From positions 367,546 to 431,545 of the forward strand of contig NZ_NGNR01000003.1 of NCBI RefSeq assembly GCF_002198115.1: 64,000 nucleotides of DNA, in the 5' to 3' direction. Below are positions 32,679 to 42,219 of this stretch, piece after piece; the stretch's first letter is position 1, and the number at the start of each line of letters is the position of its first letter. The DNA comes from Robiginitalea sediminis. Its GTDB lineage: Bacteria; Bacteroidota; Bacteroidia; Flavobacteriales; Flavobacteriaceae. Both the position numbers and the translations under genes were made by a program. The notes under the pieces are model-generated. The model did not search any database. It saw only the letters and a program-made list of their open reading frames with translations, and was not told the DNA's origin.

Positions 32679-33164
32679 ATGAGAAAAGCAACTGTCATTC
32701 TGAGTGTTCTGGCCCTGACGGCCTTTACTTCATGCAAGGACAAGGCTTCTGAGAAAATAGATGCCGCCAACCTGGAAGTGGCCGCACAGCGGGACGAGGC
32801 TTCCAAGAACGTAGCTGTCATGACATTTGACCGCTCCGAACACGATTTTGGAACCATCGAGCAGGGTGCTGCCCAGGAAACCGTTTTCGGGTTTACCAAT
32901 ACCGGTAACGCCCCCCTGATCATTACCAGTACTTCCGCCAGCTGCGGCTGTACCGTACCGGATGCCCCGGTAAACCAGCCCATCGCCCCAGGGGAAACGG
33001 GAGAGATCAAGGTGAAATTCAACGGCTCCGGAAGTGGCCAGGTAACCAAAACGGTAACCATCCGCGCCAATACCTCCAAAGGTGCCGAGATGTTGCGGAT
33101 CAAGGCGTTTGTCAATGCCCGCACCGGAACGGCTCCCGCCACTATGGGCCCGGTTTCCCAATAA
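32679..33164 (+). CDS. DUF1573 lipoprotein
   Basis: From the ATG at 32679 (MRKATVILSVLALTAFTSCK) the product has 161 residues; an ATG four codons upstream at 32667 is possible. Lipobox FTSC gives the anchor Cys. The mature part is one Ig-like DUF1573 domain: DRSEHDFGTIEQGAAQETVFGFTNTGNAPLIITSTSASCGCT...PIAPGETGEIKVKFN. The conserved SCGCT motif is present. Such domains are very common at the Bacteroidota cell surface or periplasm; no enzyme activity is known. yajC follows after 29 bases. Confidence 0.9.
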   Translation: MRKATVILSVLALTAFTSCKDKASEKIDAANLEVAAQRDEASKNVAVMTFDRSEHDFGTIEQGAAQETVFGFTNTGNAPLIITSTSASCGCTVPDAPVNQPIAPGETGEIKVKFNGSGSGQVTKTVTIRANTSKGAEMLRIKAFVNARTGTAPATMGPVSQ

Positions 33165-33193
33165 GATAATTGCGTAACAAATAACTATTAGAT

Positions 33194-33481
33194 ATGGAGG
33201 GCTTCCAGCAGTTTCTCCCGATGATCCTCATATTTGCCGTGGCGTATTTTTTTATGATCCGCCCGCAGATCAAGAGGCAAAAGGACGAAAAGAAATTTAC
33301 CCAAAACCTCAAGCGGGGGGATAAAATCGTTACCAAAAGCGGCCTTCATGGCAAGGTCGTGGACCTGAACGACAGCGATTTTTCCTGCATCATTGAGACC
33401 ATGGCCGGGCGCCTTAAGTTCGACCGGTCTGCCATTTCCATGGAGATGAGCAAAAAACTCAATACCCCTCAGCAGAAGTAA
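33194..33481 (+). CDS. yajC: Preprotein translocase subunit YajC
   Basis: The 95-residue protein has a single N-terminal span (FLPMILIFAVAYFFMIRPQ) followed by the YajC cytoplasmic domain: QKDEKKFTQNLKRGDKIVTKSGLHGKVVDLNDSDF. It accompanies SecDF in the Sec translocase complex and affects protein export and membrane insertion. secDF is not in the window. The gene ends at a clear terminator. Confidence 0.95.
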   Translation: MEGFQQFLPMILIFAVAYFFMIRPQIKRQKDEKKFTQNLKRGDKIVTKSGLHGKVVDLNDSDFSCIIETMAGRLKFDRSAISMEMSKKLNTPQQK

Positions 33482-33507
33482 ACGGACAGCTCCCATTGTT
33501 CCGAAAG

Positions 33508-33538
33508 AAAAGCACCGGTAACCCCGGTGCTTTTTTTT
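33508..33538 (+). terminator. Terminator after yajC
   Basis: Stem AAAAGCACCGG/CCGGTGCTTTT with loop TAACC followed by a T-run. Closes the nusB-DUF1573-yajC stretch. Confidence 0.9.
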
Positions 33539-33576
33539 ACAAAAATCCCTACCTTTTACAGGATAAACCTTCCGAT

Positions 33577-34920
33577 ATGTATTCAAGACGATCCTTCCTT
33601 AAAACAGGGACCCTGGGGGTCTCTGCCACTGCAGCCAGCCTCGTGGTGCCGGCCTCCCTCTGGGCAACACCCAAACGTATTCTGGGGGCCAACAACAGAC
33701 TCAGACTTGGCCTGATAGGGTGTAACGGGATGGGCTTTTCCAACCTCACTTCCTTTATGCGGCAGCAGGATGTAGAGGTGGTGGCCCTCTGCGATGTGGA
33801 CCGGAATGTGCTGGAACGCCGGCAGGCCGATGTGGCTGGAGGGGGAAGGAAAAAACCCGAAGGCTATACCGATTATCGGAAACTGCTGGAGCGCAAAGAC
33901 ATCGATGCGGTCATCATCGGGACCCCTGACCACTGGCATTGCCTGCAGATGGTCCATGCTCTGGACGCCGGCAAGGATGTGTATTGCGAAAAGCCTATAG
34001 CCAATTCCATAGAAGAGGCAGACCGGATGCTTGGGGCCGTGCAGCAAAGCGGGAGGATGGTGCAGATAGGGCAGTGGCAGCGGAGTCAGCCCCATTTTGT
34101 GGACGCCATCCAATATGTGCATTCCGGGGTGTTGGGCCCTATCCGCCTGGTGAAGGCCTGGGCCTACCAGGGTTGGATGATGCCCGTTCCGTTGAAACCA
34201 GACACCCAGGCTCCTGAAGGTGTCGATTACGATATGTGGCTGGGCCCAGCCCCTAAAAGGGCTTTTAACCCCAACCGGTTCCATTTCAATTTCCGGTGGT
34301 TCTGGGATTATGCCGGAGGGCTGATGACGGATTGGGGGGTGCACCTGATTGATTATGCCCTTTACGGGATGCAGGCGACCCAGCCGAAATCGGTTATGGC
34401 TTCAGGGGGTAAATTTGCCTATGCAGACGATGCTTCCGAAACCCCGGATACCCTGCAGACCGTGTACGAATTTGACGGTTTCAACCTGCTGTGGGAGCAT
34501 GCCACCGGCATCGATGGGGGCAATTACGGCCGCAACCATGGGATCGCCTTTATCGGGAACAACGGTACCCTTGTACTGGACCGGGGTGGCTGGGAAGTAA
34601 TCCCCGAGGTGGAACACGAAAGTTGGAGGCAACTCAGAGACCAGCCGAAGATCGAAGCGGTTCCCACCCGCTCTGCCGAGGGCAGTGGTCTGGACCTGCA
34701 CACCCTGAATTTTGCCGAAGCGGTCAGAAGCAGGGATGCGGGAATCCTTAAAGCACCCATAGAAGTCGGGTACCATGCGGCGCGGGTGTCGCATATGGGG
34801 AATATTGCCTTTAAATCCGGCAAACGGCTCTTCTGGGATTCGGGACAGGCAGCCTTCACCGACGCCGGGGCCAATGCCCTGATGCAGGCCGAATACCACA
34901 ATGGCTGGTCCTTGAAGTAG
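33577..34920 (+). CDS. Tat-exported Gfo/Idh/MocA-family oxidoreductase
   Basis: The start is the ATG at 33577, which places a twin-arginine signal at the N-terminus (MYSRRSFLKTGTLG); the product has 447 residues. The Rossmann motif reads RLGLIGCNGMG, followed by VVALCDVDRNVLE, the family hallmark VYCEKPIANSIEEADRM, and the C-terminal domain with WFWDYAGGLMTDWGVHLIDYAL. The Lys-Pro of CEKP is the usual cofactor and catalytic contact. It should oxidise or reduce a sugar-like substrate with NAD(P), probably bound before Tat export to the periplasm. No sugar operon surrounds it, so the substrate is open. Confidence 0.92.
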   Translation: MYSRRSFLKTGTLGVSATAASLVVPASLWATPKRILGANNRLRLGLIGCNGMGFSNLTSFMRQQDVEVVALCDVDRNVLERRQADVAGGGRKKPEGYTDYRKLLERKDIDAVIIGTPDHWHCLQMVHALDAGKDVYCEKPIANSIEEADRMLGAVQQSGRMVQIGQWQRSQPHFVDAIQYVHSGVLGPIRLVKAWAYQGWMMPVPLKPDTQAPEGVDYDMWLGPAPKRAFNPNRFHFNFRWFWDYAGGLMTDWGVHLIDYALYGMQATQPKSVMASGGKFAYADDASETPDTLQTVYEFDGFNLLWEHATGIDGGNYGRNHGIAFIGNNGTLVLDRGGWEVIPEVEHESWRQLRDQPKIEAVPTRSAEGSGLDLHTLNFAEAVRSRDAGILKAPIEVGYHAARVSHMGNIAFKSGKRLFWDSGQAAFTDAGANALMQAEYHNGWSLK

Positions 34921-34938
34921 TCCGGGAAAGGGCCGTCC

Positions 34939-35535
34939 TTAGCACTTGCGATACTTGTCGTTTAACCCGATGCCTTCCCGGATCATGGGCAGGATTTTTG
35001 CCATCCGCTGTTCCCGGGTAGCCTCCCGTTTTGCTGTCCCGATATATTCAGCGAAGTCCTTTTGCTTGTATGGAGCCAGAGCCTGGAAGGCCTTTTCGAG
35101 GGTTGGGTTGGCTTTTAGTGCTGTCTTCAGCGCTTCGGGTATGACCAGGGATTTTCGGGGGGAAGGTTCCAATTTCAACCCCTTCCGGGCATTCTCAACA
35201 GCTTCGGCTACATAGGCCTGAACAGCCCTGGGGTCGATCTCGGCGGCCGAGGTGAATTTCCAATGGCGCATGGCCTTTGTTTTGCCTTCCTGGACGTTTT
35301 CCAGCACCCCCAACGGGTCCGATAGGAAAACCCCGTTAAAGAACCACAATCCAAAGTGCTGTTTGAAGGCCATAACACCCAGTACATTCTGGTTGTTGTG
35401 CGTATATACGGGCGAGCCCCATTTGAGGGTTTCCTCCACTTCGGCCTTCAAGACGATTTCCCTTAACAAGGCCAGTCCTTCCCGGAAAGGGCCATCCTTT
35501 TCGAAATACGCCTCTATTTTTGCTGCTTTGTCCAT
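34939..35535 (-). CDS. YdeI/DUF1801-like protein
   Basis: From the ATG at 35535 ([15 protein letters not shown]) the product has 198 residues. The first 120 form a DUF1801-like fold ([34 protein letters not shown]), and the C-terminal part has [33 protein letters not shown], the YdeI/OmpD-associated pattern with helical end. The role is unknown; some relatives are linked to bacteriocin tolerance. Its start overlaps the pepT end by 22 bases, so it is probably translated from the pepT transcript. Confidence 0.85.
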   Translation of the reverse strand: MDKAAKIEAYFEKDGPFREGLALLREIVLKAEVEETLKWGSPVYTHNNQNVLGVMAFKQHFGLWFFNGVFLSDPLGVLENVQEGKTKAMRHWKFTSAAEIDPRAVQAYVAEAVENARKGLKLEPSPRKSLVIPEALKTALKANPTLEKAFQALAPYKQKDFAEYIGTAKREATREQRMAKILPMIREGIGLNDKYRKC

Positions 35536-36767
35536 GTTTCCGGCGGTTTGGAAGCAGTAAGTTCGCAAATTTTTACGATTACGGCTACAGCCTTCTCCAT
35601 ACTCTGGACCGGGACGAATTCGAACTTCCCGTGGAAATTATGCCCGCCCGCAAAGATGTTCGGGCAAGGGAGCCCCATGAAGCTGAGCTGGGAGCCGTCC
35701 GTGCCCCCCCGGATGGGCTTAACATTAGGGCTAATTCCAATGGTCTCCATGGCTTCCCGGGCGACTTCCACGATGGGGAATACGGGCATGATTTTTTCCT
35801 TCATATTGTAGTACTGGTCGGCCATATCCAGGTCCACCGGGGTGTTATGGCGCTGGGAGGCTTCCCGTACCCGTTGCTCGAGCAGCGCCTTTCTCGCCTG
35901 AAAGGCCTCACGGCTGTGGTCGCGGATAATCAGGGAGGCCGTAGCCTCCTCCACGTGGCCGGAAAGGTCGTGGATATGAAAAAAACCTTCCCTTCCCTCG
36001 GTGCGCTCCGGGACCTCTTCCCGGGGGAGTTGGTCCAGGATTTCCCGTAGCACGGTGATGGCGTTGATCATCCGGTCTTTGGCATACCCCGGGTGTACGC
36101 TGCGCCCATGTGCCCGGATGGTAGCCTTGGCCGCATTGAAATTTTCGTATTCCAGTTCGCCGATCTGGCTCCCGTCTACTGTATAAGCCCATTGGGCGCC
36201 AAAAGCGGCAACATCGAAATGGTGGGCCCCACGCCCGATTTCCTCATCCGGGGTAAACCCGACCCGGATGGTTCCATGGGGGATTTCCGGATGGGCGATC
36301 AGGTATTCCATAGCAGTGAGGATCTCGGCAATCCCGGCCTTGTCGTCCGCGCCCAGGAGGGTGGTTCCGTCGGTAACGACCAGGTCCTGCCCGGTATAGG
36401 CCCGGAGCTCCGGGAATTGGTCCGGGGATAGCACGATGTTTTTTTCGGCGTGCAGGACGATGTTCCCCCCGTCGTACTCCTCCACAATCCGGGGCTTCAC
36501 GTTAGTTCCGCTGAAATCGGGGCTGGTGTCGTAATGGGCTATAAACCCGATTACGGGTACCTCCCAGGAGGTGTTTGAGGGCAGGGTAGCCATGATATAT
36601 CCTTTTTCGTCCAGCGTCACCGCTTCCATACCCATCTCGCTCAGTTCCCGGAAGAGCCTCCGGGCCAGGACCCATTGTTTATCCGTACTGGGGGTGGTGT
36701 CGGAACCCGGGTCGCTTTGGGTGTCGGTCTGTACATAGCCCAGGAATCGTTTCAACAGGTTTTCCAT
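35514..36767 (-). CDS. pepT: Tripeptidase T
   Basis: The 417-residue M20B peptidase has the two-zinc site: [14 protein letters not shown] (His and following Asp), [20 protein letters not shown] (bridging Asp), [16 protein letters not shown] (Glu-Glu base and ligand), [15 protein letters not shown] and a late His in [15 protein letters not shown]. It cleaves the N-terminal residue from tripeptides in the cytoplasm. The length is normal. It begins the two-gene unit with the YdeI-like gene and is divergent from the small secreted protein gene at 36839. Confidence 0.95.
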   Translation of the reverse strand: MENLLKRFLGYVQTDTQSDPGSDTTPSTDKQWVLARRLFRELSEMGMEAVTLDEKGYIMATLPSNTSWEVPVIGFIAHYDTSPDFSGTNVKPRIVEEYDGGNIVLHAEKNIVLSPDQFPELRAYTGQDLVVTDGTTLLGADDKAGIAEILTAMEYLIAHPEIPHGTIRVGFTPDEEIGRGAHHFDVAAFGAQWAYTVDGSQIGELEYENFNAAKATIRAHGRSVHPGYAKDRMINAITVLREILDQLPREEVPERTEGREGFFHIHDLSGHVEEATASLIIRDHSREAFQARKALLEQRVREASQRHNTPVDLDMADQYYNMKEKIMPVFPIVEVAREAMETIGISPNVKPIRGGTDGSQLSFMGLPCPNIFAGGHNFHGKFEFVPVQSMEKAVAVIVKICELTASKPPETWTKQQK

Positions 36768-36838
36768 ATACTTTTTAGGGGGTTTCGGAGTTAATAGCTT
36801 TAGGGTAAAGGTACTTTAGGCCCGGAAAAATACGAAGA

Positions 36839-37255
36839 ATGAAGCAACACTCTTTTAGTCTGCTACTTGCCCTTTTCCTGGGCAGTTTCCTGGTACAGGC
36901 CCAGGATTGCACCCTTGGGATAGGGGGTAGGGACACCGACATGATCATCGCCGTTTTCGAGCTCGATTCCGTACAGCAATCCCGTCTGTCCCAGTGGACG
37001 AAGGAACTGGAAGCTGTTAACACTCCCCTGGAGGAGAAAGCCCGGATCCTGTTGGATACCCACCCCCAGAAGTCCGATGAGGACCTTGCAGCCCTGGGCC
37101 AGAAATTCGATGTGCTCAAGCAGGAAATGATAGCCAACGCCACCCGGTTTGACCGACTGCTGCTGGGGACGTTTAATGAAGCGCAATACGAGCGGTATGC
37201 TCAGCTTTGCAGGGAGGTTTACCGTGCTCCCATGGCTCCCCTGAGGCAGGAGTGA
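36839..37255 (+). CDS. Small secreted helical protein, unknown
   Basis: The 138-residue protein has a signal peptide (MKQHSFSLLLALFLGSFLVQAQ). The mature part is mostly helical and charged (QQSRLSQWTKELEAVNTPLEEKARILLD, LGQKFDVLKQEMIANATRFDRLL, FNEAQYERYAQLCREVY), with two cysteines, one near each end, that could pair. The layout resembles Spy/CpxP-like periplasmic helical proteins, but the LTxxQ motifs are not clear. Function unknown. It lies between pepT and pyrD. Confidence 0.75.
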   Translation: MKQHSFSLLLALFLGSFLVQAQDCTLGIGGRDTDMIIAVFELDSVQQSRLSQWTKELEAVNTPLEEKARILLDTHPQKSDEDLAALGQKFDVLKQEMIANATRFDRLLLGTFNEAQYERYAQLCREVYRAPMAPLRQE

Positions 37256-37318
37256 TACCCTGTTGATCTTATGGGATAAGTTTCCTTTTTCCTTCTGGCG
37301 GTAACACGTGGAAGTTTG

Positions 37319-37326
37319 TACTTTTG
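37319..37326 (+). promoter_or_regulatory. -7 box of pyrD
   Basis: TACTTTTG matches TAnnTTTG, 20 bases before the pyrD ATG; the predicted leader is very short (about 12 bases). No strong -33 element. Confidence 0.5.
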
Positions 37327-37345
37327 ACCAAATTCCACCGCCCCC

Positions 37346-38386
37346 ATGTACAAAACCCTATTGCGCCCCCTGTTTTTCCTGTTCGATCCGGAACGGGTGC
37401 ACCACTGGTCGTTTGCAGCCATCCGTTGGGTGCATACACTAGGTTTGGGAGGCCTCATTCGCCGGCTTTACACCCTGGAGGACCCCCGCCTGGAGCGGGA
37501 GGTTTTTGGCCTCAGGTTCCCCAACCCTGTGGGGCTGGCCGCCGGATTCGACAAAGACGCCCGTCTGTACAACCAGCTGTCGAATTTTGGTTTCGGATTT
37601 ATCGAAATCGGCACCCTGACCCCCAAGCCCCAGGACGGCAACCCCAAAAAAAGGCTTTTCAGGCTACGCGCAGACAAGGCCATCATTAACCGGATGGGGT
37701 TTAACAACAAGGGGGTATTTGCAGCCGTGGAGCAACTGAAAAAGGAACATAAGGTGCTCATTGGGGGCAATATCGGGAAGAACAAGATTACGCCTAACCG
37801 GCAGGCCGTAAAGGATTATATGATTTGCTTCGAGGCCCTATTTCCCCACGTGGATTATTTTGTGGTAAATGTTTCCTCCCCCAATACGCCAGGGCTTCGG
37901 GAACTCCAGGATAAGGAGCCCCTTACCGAACTGCTCCAGATGATGAAGCGGGAAAACAGGCAATGTGCCCAGATAACCGGATCTGCCGAAAAGCCCATCC
38001 TGCTGAAGATTGCGCCCGACCTCACCGATTCCCAACTACTGGATATCATCGAAATTGTTAGGGCTTCTGGCATTGACGGGGTTATTGCGACCAATACAAC
38101 CATCGCCCGCGAAAACCTGCGTTCGGACCTGTACCTGCAGGAGGAGACAGGAGGACTTAGCGGGCAGCCCCTCAGAGAGCGCGCTACCGAGGTCATCCGT
38201 TTTTTACATGAGAAGAGTTCCGGTTCCTTTCCCATTATTGGCGTGGGTGGCATCCACTCGGCAGAAGATGCCCTTGAAAAATTGGATGCAGGTGCCAGCC
38301 TGGTGCAGTTGTGGACCGGATTTATTTACGAGGGCCCCGCGTTGGTGCGTCGGATCAACAAGGCGTTGCTGCAGCGGGCCACTTGA
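37346..38386 (+). CDS. pyrD: Dihydroorotate dehydrogenase (quinone), class 2
   Basis: The 346-residue product has the class 2 N-terminal helix pair that docks to the membrane ([20 protein letters not shown]), [20 protein letters not shown], the FMN-binding NRMGFNNKG, and catalytic Ser in [14 protein letters not shown]. The C-terminal [33 protein letters not shown] binds the FMN phosphate. It oxidises dihydroorotate to orotate in pyrimidine synthesis and passes electrons to menaquinone at the inner membrane. It stands as its own unit with a promoter; the next gene converges with no space between stops. Confidence 0.96.
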   Translation: MYKTLLRPLFFLFDPERVHHWSFAAIRWVHTLGLGGLIRRLYTLEDPRLEREVFGLRFPNPVGLAAGFDKDARLYNQLSNFGFGFIEIGTLTPKPQDGNPKKRLFRLRADKAIINRMGFNNKGVFAAVEQLKKEHKVLIGGNIGKNKITPNRQAVKDYMICFEALFPHVDYFVVNVSSPNTPGLRELQDKEPLTELLQMMKRENRQCAQITGSAEKPILLKIAPDLTDSQLLDIIEIVRASGIDGVIATNTTIARENLRSDLYLQEETGGLSGQPLRERATEVIRFLHEKSSGSFPIIGVGGIHSAEDALEKLDAGASLVQLWTGFIYEGPALVRRINKALLQRAT

Positions 38387-38788
38387 TTACTTTGGTCCGC
38401 CCGTCCAGTAGTCTACTACTAAAACATCTTCTATATGCGGCCCTGCCAGTTCTGTGAAGGCAATGTGGTCCGGGTTTGGCAGGTAGGCATCCCGGTCCGC
38501 TTCGGAGGTGAAGGTGAGCATAAAACAGTGCGTCAGCTCCTTATTCAAGCCTTCGGGACTATTGTTCAGGCCCCATTCCATATCATGGATTCCAGGTATT
38601 TTGGACGGGAGTGCGAGGAAGGCTTCCCGGATAGCATCCAGGGTATCCCCGGTGGTTTCCGCTTTGAACTTAAAAAGGACCACGTGTCGTAGCAGTCGTT
38701 CGTTGGGCTCTTGGGTTTGCTGGGCCCCGGAGGAGGTGATGGATCCTACCAGGACACAGATAAGGATGGCTTGGGTTAGGGGTCGCAT
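38387..38788 (-). CDS. Secreted Dabb-domain protein
   Basis: The 133-residue product has a signal peptide (MRPLTQAILICVLVGSITSS) and a stress-responsive alpha/beta-barrel (Dabb) domain: LLRHVVLFKFKAETTGDTLDAIREAFLALPSKI, then DMEWGLNNSPEGLNKELTHCFMLTFTSEADRDAYLPNPDHIAFTE. Dabb domains form small ferredoxin-like dimers, some acting on polyketide-like substrates in other organisms. The natural role here is unknown. Its stop directly abuts the pyrD stop. Confidence 0.88.
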   Translation of the reverse strand: MRPLTQAILICVLVGSITSSGAQQTQEPNERLLRHVVLFKFKAETTGDTLDAIREAFLALPSKIPGIHDMEWGLNNSPEGLNKELTHCFMLTFTSEADRDAYLPNPDHIAFTELAGPHIEDVLVVDYWTGGPK

Positions 38789-38993
38789 GGGCGGCGTTTT
38801 ATTGGGGAAAGATAAGCAAAGAAAGGTTATGGGTCCGAGGCGTGTTTTTTATGCAGGGGGGGACCCCCCACCCGCCCACCCAATTCCAACTTAACCCAAC
38901 TCCCTGCACCCTGCCAGCAGTCACAAGCCCAAAACCAATCCCCGGGCCCGGGAAGCACTATTTATAGTACTTTTATACCCCAGAGAACAAACC

Positions 38994-39860
38994 ATGCCGG
39001 AGCAGGTAAAAATTGTGGAATGCCCCCGGGATGCCATGCAGGGCATCCGGGACTTTATCCCAACAGAGGCTAAGGTTCGCTACTTGCAAGCCTTGCTGGG
39101 GTGTGGCTTCCATACGCTGGATTTCGGTAGTTTTGTCTCGCCCAGGGCCATCCCCCAGATGGCCGATACCGTCCAGGTATTGGAGGGCCTGGACCTTAGC
39201 CGTACCCGTACCCGGTTGCTGGCTATAGTGGCCAACAGAATGGGCGCCGAGGAAGCGTGCCGTTATCCGCAGATCGAGTATCTGGGGTACCCCTTCAGCA
39301 TCTCGGAGAATTTCCAGATGCGCAACACCCATAAAACCATCGCGGAATCCATCGGGATACTGGAGGATATCCTGGAACTTGCCGCCCTGAACGGTAAGCA
39401 GGTGGTGGTTTATATCTCAATGGGGTTTGGCAATCCGTACGGGGATCCGTGGAGTCCTGAAATCGTATCGGAGTGGACCGAGCGCCTTGCAGCCATGGGG
39501 GTTTCCATCCTCTCCCTTTCCGATACGGTGGGGAGCTCTACCCCCGATGTTATCGGGTTGCTTTTTTCCGAACTGATCCCGCGCCACCCGAAGGTGGAGT
39601 TCGGCGCCCATCTCCATACCCATCCCACCACCTGGCACGAGAAAGTGGATGCAGCCTTCCGGGCCGGATGCCGACGCTTTGACGGGGCGGTACAGGGTTT
39701 TGGCGGCTGTCCCATGGCCTTGGATGAACTCACTGGCAATATGCCCACTGAAAAGATGCTTTCCTACTTTACTTCCCAAAAGGTGGAAACCGGCGTCAAG
39801 TGGATGGCCTTTGAGGCAGCATTCAACAAGGCCACTGAACTCTTTTCTGCCTACCACTAA
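38994..39860 (+). CDS. Hydroxymethylglutaryl-CoA lyase
   Basis: The 288-residue TIM-barrel enzyme shows the HMG-CoA lyase pattern: VKIVECPRDAMQGIRDFIPTEAKVRYLQALL (catalytic Arg-Asp pair), FHTLDFGSFVSPRAIPQMADT, EFGAHLHTHPTTWHEKVDAAF (metal His pair) and RFDGAVQGFGGCPMALDELTGNMPTE with the active Cys in GGCP. It splits HMG-CoA to acetyl-CoA and acetoacetate, the last step of leucine breakdown. The other genes of that pathway are not adjacent. The 205-base gap before it contains only a G-run/C-run palindrome and a TACTTTTA-like box. Confidence 0.93.
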   Translation: MPEQVKIVECPRDAMQGIRDFIPTEAKVRYLQALLGCGFHTLDFGSFVSPRAIPQMADTVQVLEGLDLSRTRTRLLAIVANRMGAEEACRYPQIEYLGYPFSISENFQMRNTHKTIAESIGILEDILELAALNGKQVVVYISMGFGNPYGDPWSPEIVSEWTERLAAMGVSILSLSDTVGSSTPDVIGLLFSELIPRHPKVEFGAHLHTHPTTWHEKVDAAFRAGCRRFDGAVQGFGGCPMALDELTGNMPTEKMLSYFTSQKVETGVKWMAFEAAFNKATELFSAYH

Positions 39861-39861
39861 T

Positions 39862-39891
39862 AAAAAACCCCGGCCGTTTCCGGTCCGGGGT
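39862..39891 (-). terminator. Terminator of the TonB-receptor gene
   Basis: GC-rich stem CCCCGG(CC)/(GG)CCGGGG with one bulged base; the minus strand is followed by a T-run (complement of 39862-39867). Serves the receptor gene that ends at 39911. Confidence 0.75.
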
Positions 39892-39910
39892 AAGTGCAAA
39901 CAAACACATA

Positions 39911-42130
39911 TCAATATTGCAGGATAATCCCCGCATACACGCCAAAGGGATGCCCCGGCCGCAGGCCCGCAGGTACCCGGGCCACGGCGTAGGTTTCATC
40001 CAGCAGGTTCAGGATATTCCCCGTAAAGGTCACATGTTCGTTGAGGTGGTATTTCCCGCCAAAATCCAGAACAAAGTTGGAATCCACCCGTTGGTTTGCC
40101 GGGATATCCCCTCTGCCGGCCTGGGTCCGGAAGGCCCCTGCATACCGCGCATTGAAATTCAGTTCATAAGCGCTGTGCTCCAGACTTACGGAAGCGTTCC
40201 ACTGGTTGCGGGAAATATAAGGCATCTCATCCCCGGCCGTTACCGTCCCCCAGAGTTCATCCTCGCTGCCGAAACTGTTCAGAAATTCGGTGTCTGTAAA
40301 GGTGTAGCCAAAGGTCACAGGCAGGGAAAACCGCTCGTTGTTCTGCATCAGGTTGTAATTCAGCAGGAGTTCCAGGCCGCTAACGCGGACCTCTCCGGCA
40401 TTGAACTGGTCCAGGGATCCGGTACCTCCGGTGGCTGCCAGGTCACTGCCCAGCAGGTTGCTGTAATCGTTGTAAAACCCGAGAACTTCCCCGGTAAATC
40501 CGGCATAGCTGAAGCGCGTACCCAATTCGTAGTTGATGCTTTCTTCCGGTTGCTGGCCTTCCTCATTTCCGGGAGGGGAGAAGCCCTTGTGGATCCCGCC
40601 AAAGACAGAAATGTTCGGGAAGTTGTAGTTAAAGCCCATCCCTGGGATCCAGACATCCACCCGGTTTTCGCGGGTGCTCAGGTCGGTTCCAATCCGGTCC
40701 GGGTCTGCAGTGCCGAAGTTTTCGCGGCCCAGGCGCATGTTTTCATAACGGAGGCCGGGGGTGAGGGTCAGGTTGCCCACCTTGAACTTGTACATGGCGA
40801 ACCCGGCAAAGGCAGTGGCATCGCTTATGCGGTTGGCGTCCGTGCCGGGAACCCCTGAGGTGGTCAGGGCCATATCCCCGTTCAGGATGGCATACCGGTC
40901 TACCCACTGGAAGCGGTCTTCTTCATCGTAGTGGTACCGCAGCCCTACTTCCACGTCGTGGAAGGTTTCTTCGCCACGCCAGTGGATATCGATTTTGGTC
41001 TGTACCCCGGTGGAGAGATAGTCCCTGTTGTTGGCCTTCACGGCCAGGGCGTCTGAGGGACTGTCCGATACTCCCCTCACCACATCGTAGTAACTGCCAA
41101 AGTTGGATGGGTCTTCCATAATGTCTGCAATGCCTACCCGCTCCCCACCCAGGGTAAGGTCGTTTAGTTTATACCAGTTGCGCTGGAATTGGTTGCGGTA
41201 CCCCACAGTGGTAATCCTGAAATTCGGGTTGATATCCAGAACGTGGGTGAGCATGAACTGGGTGTGCTCGGTAGCCATATTGTCTTCGGCAGAGGCCACA
41301 TAGCGCCGGAAAGGGTCCGCGTCAAAATCGGCCTGGGTAAGCCCCAGATAAGTCTCGTCTGAGTCTTCGTCCGAGTATTGAAACTTGAGTTCCAGGGCTT
41401 GTTTTACTTCTCCTTCCGGGTTGAGGTTTACCCGGAACTTGGCTACCAGGTCATTGCGGTCAAAACCGGTATCCCCACCGCCGTCCAGGTTTTTAAAGCC
41501 ATTGGAATTGTAGTTGAGGTATTCCACCGAGTACCCGAAGTATTTACGGCTGTCGCCCAGCTGGGCGTGCAGTTGTGCGCTCTGGAAGCTGCCGTAGCTG
41601 CTGCGGACATAGGCCTTGAATTTTTCTGGGACCTCCGTGCTGATCATGTTGATGGCACCTCCTGTGGTATAGGGCCCGAACTGGACCTGGCTGCTGCCTT
41701 TGAGGACTTCCACCGCCTGCATCCGCGCGATGGTTGGGAAATAATAGGCTGCGGGGGCGCTGTAGGGGGCAGGGGCGATCAGGACGCCGTCTTCCATAAG
41801 GGTGATTTTGGAGCTGCGTTCCGGGGAAGTGCCGCGCAAACTGATGTTCGGGCGGAGCCCAAACCCGTCCTCCTCATAGATATTGACCCCGGGGACGGCC
41901 CGGAGCGTACGGTTGACGTCTGTGAAATTAAACTTGGCGATTTCCTGGGGGGAAATATAATAGGATGAACCCGTGCGGTTGCGGGCTTCGAATTTACTCC
42001 CGAAAATAACCTTCGCCTGAAGGACTACTTCGCTGAGGTTAACGGTAGGGAAAGGGGGCAGGCTATCGTTCTGTTGGGCTGTGGTCAGTAGCCCGGATAA
42101 CAGGAGCAGGAGGGAGGTTAATCGTTTCAT
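39911..42130 (-). CDS. TonB-dependent receptor, FecA-like
   Basis: From the ATG at 42130 (MKRLTSLLLLLSGLLTTAQQ) the product has 739 residues and a signal peptide. It lacks the N-terminal carboxypeptidase-regulatory domain seen in SusC-type receptors and goes straight to the plug: KFNFTDVNRTLRAVPGVNIYEEDGFGLRPNISLRGTSPERSSKITLMEDG, then FGPYTTGGAINMISTEV. A 22-strand barrel follows and ends GHPFGVYAGIILQY with aromatic C-terminus. This type usually imports ferric siderophores or ferric citrate. The promoter is bracketed by a long direct repeat, a likely iron- or metal-responsive control region (inference). Confidence 0.92.
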   Translation of the reverse strand: MKRLTSLLLLLSGLLTTAQQNDSLPPFPTVNLSEVVLQAKVIFGSKFEARNRTGSSYYISPQEIAKFNFTDVNRTLRAVPGVNIYEEDGFGLRPNISLRGTSPERSSKITLMEDGVLIAPAPYSAPAAYYFPTIARMQAVEVLKGSSQVQFGPYTTGGAINMISTEVPEKFKAYVRSSYGSFQSAQLHAQLGDSRKYFGYSVEYLNYNSNGFKNLDGGGDTGFDRNDLVAKFRVNLNPEGEVKQALELKFQYSDEDSDETYLGLTQADFDADPFRRYVASAEDNMATEHTQFMLTHVLDINPNFRITTVGYRNQFQRNWYKLNDLTLGGERVGIADIMEDPSNFGSYYDVVRGVSDSPSDALAVKANNRDYLSTGVQTKIDIHWRGEETFHDVEVGLRYHYDEEDRFQWVDRYAILNGDMALTTSGVPGTDANRISDATAFAGFAMYKFKVGNLTLTPGLRYENMRLGRENFGTADPDRIGTDLSTRENRVDVWIPGMGFNYNFPNISVFGGIHKGFSPPGNEEGQQPEESINYELGTRFSYAGFTGEVLGFYNDYSNLLGSDLAATGGTGSLDQFNAGEVRVSGLELLLNYNLMQNNERFSLPVTFGYTFTDTEFLNSFGSEDELWGTVTAGDEMPYISRNQWNASVSLEHSAYELNFNARYAGAFRTQAGRGDIPANQRVDSNFVLDFGGKYHLNEHVTFTGNILNLLDETYAVARVPAGLRPGHPFGVYAGIILQY

Positions 42131-42132
42131 CT

Positions 42133-42217
42133 GTTTATTTAGACTGGTTAAAAATATATCGCAAATGTAGAAGCTCATATTTGAATGACCAAAGTTTATT
42201 TAGAATAATTAAAAATA
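42133..42217. repeat. Direct repeat bracketing the TonB-receptor promoter
   Basis: Two 24-bp copies, 42133-42156 and 42194-42217, share GTTTATTTAGA, four variable bases, then TTAAAAATA: 20 of 24 positions identical, 61 bp start to start. One covers the predicted transcript start and leader, the other abuts the -33 element. Candidate repressor sites. Confidence 0.6.
42162..42193 (-). promoter_or_regulatory. TonB-receptor promoter
   Basis: On the minus strand TTTG (complement of 42190-42193), 20-base spacer, TACATTTG (complement of 42162-42169). Full match to the Bacteroidota pattern. Confidence 0.75.
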
Positions 42218-42219
42218 AT

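Noticed and set aside
38856-38869. G7-A-C6 palindrome before HMG-CoA lyase
   Set aside because: Not followed by a T-run on either strand and too simple to call an operator; may be a chance GC run.
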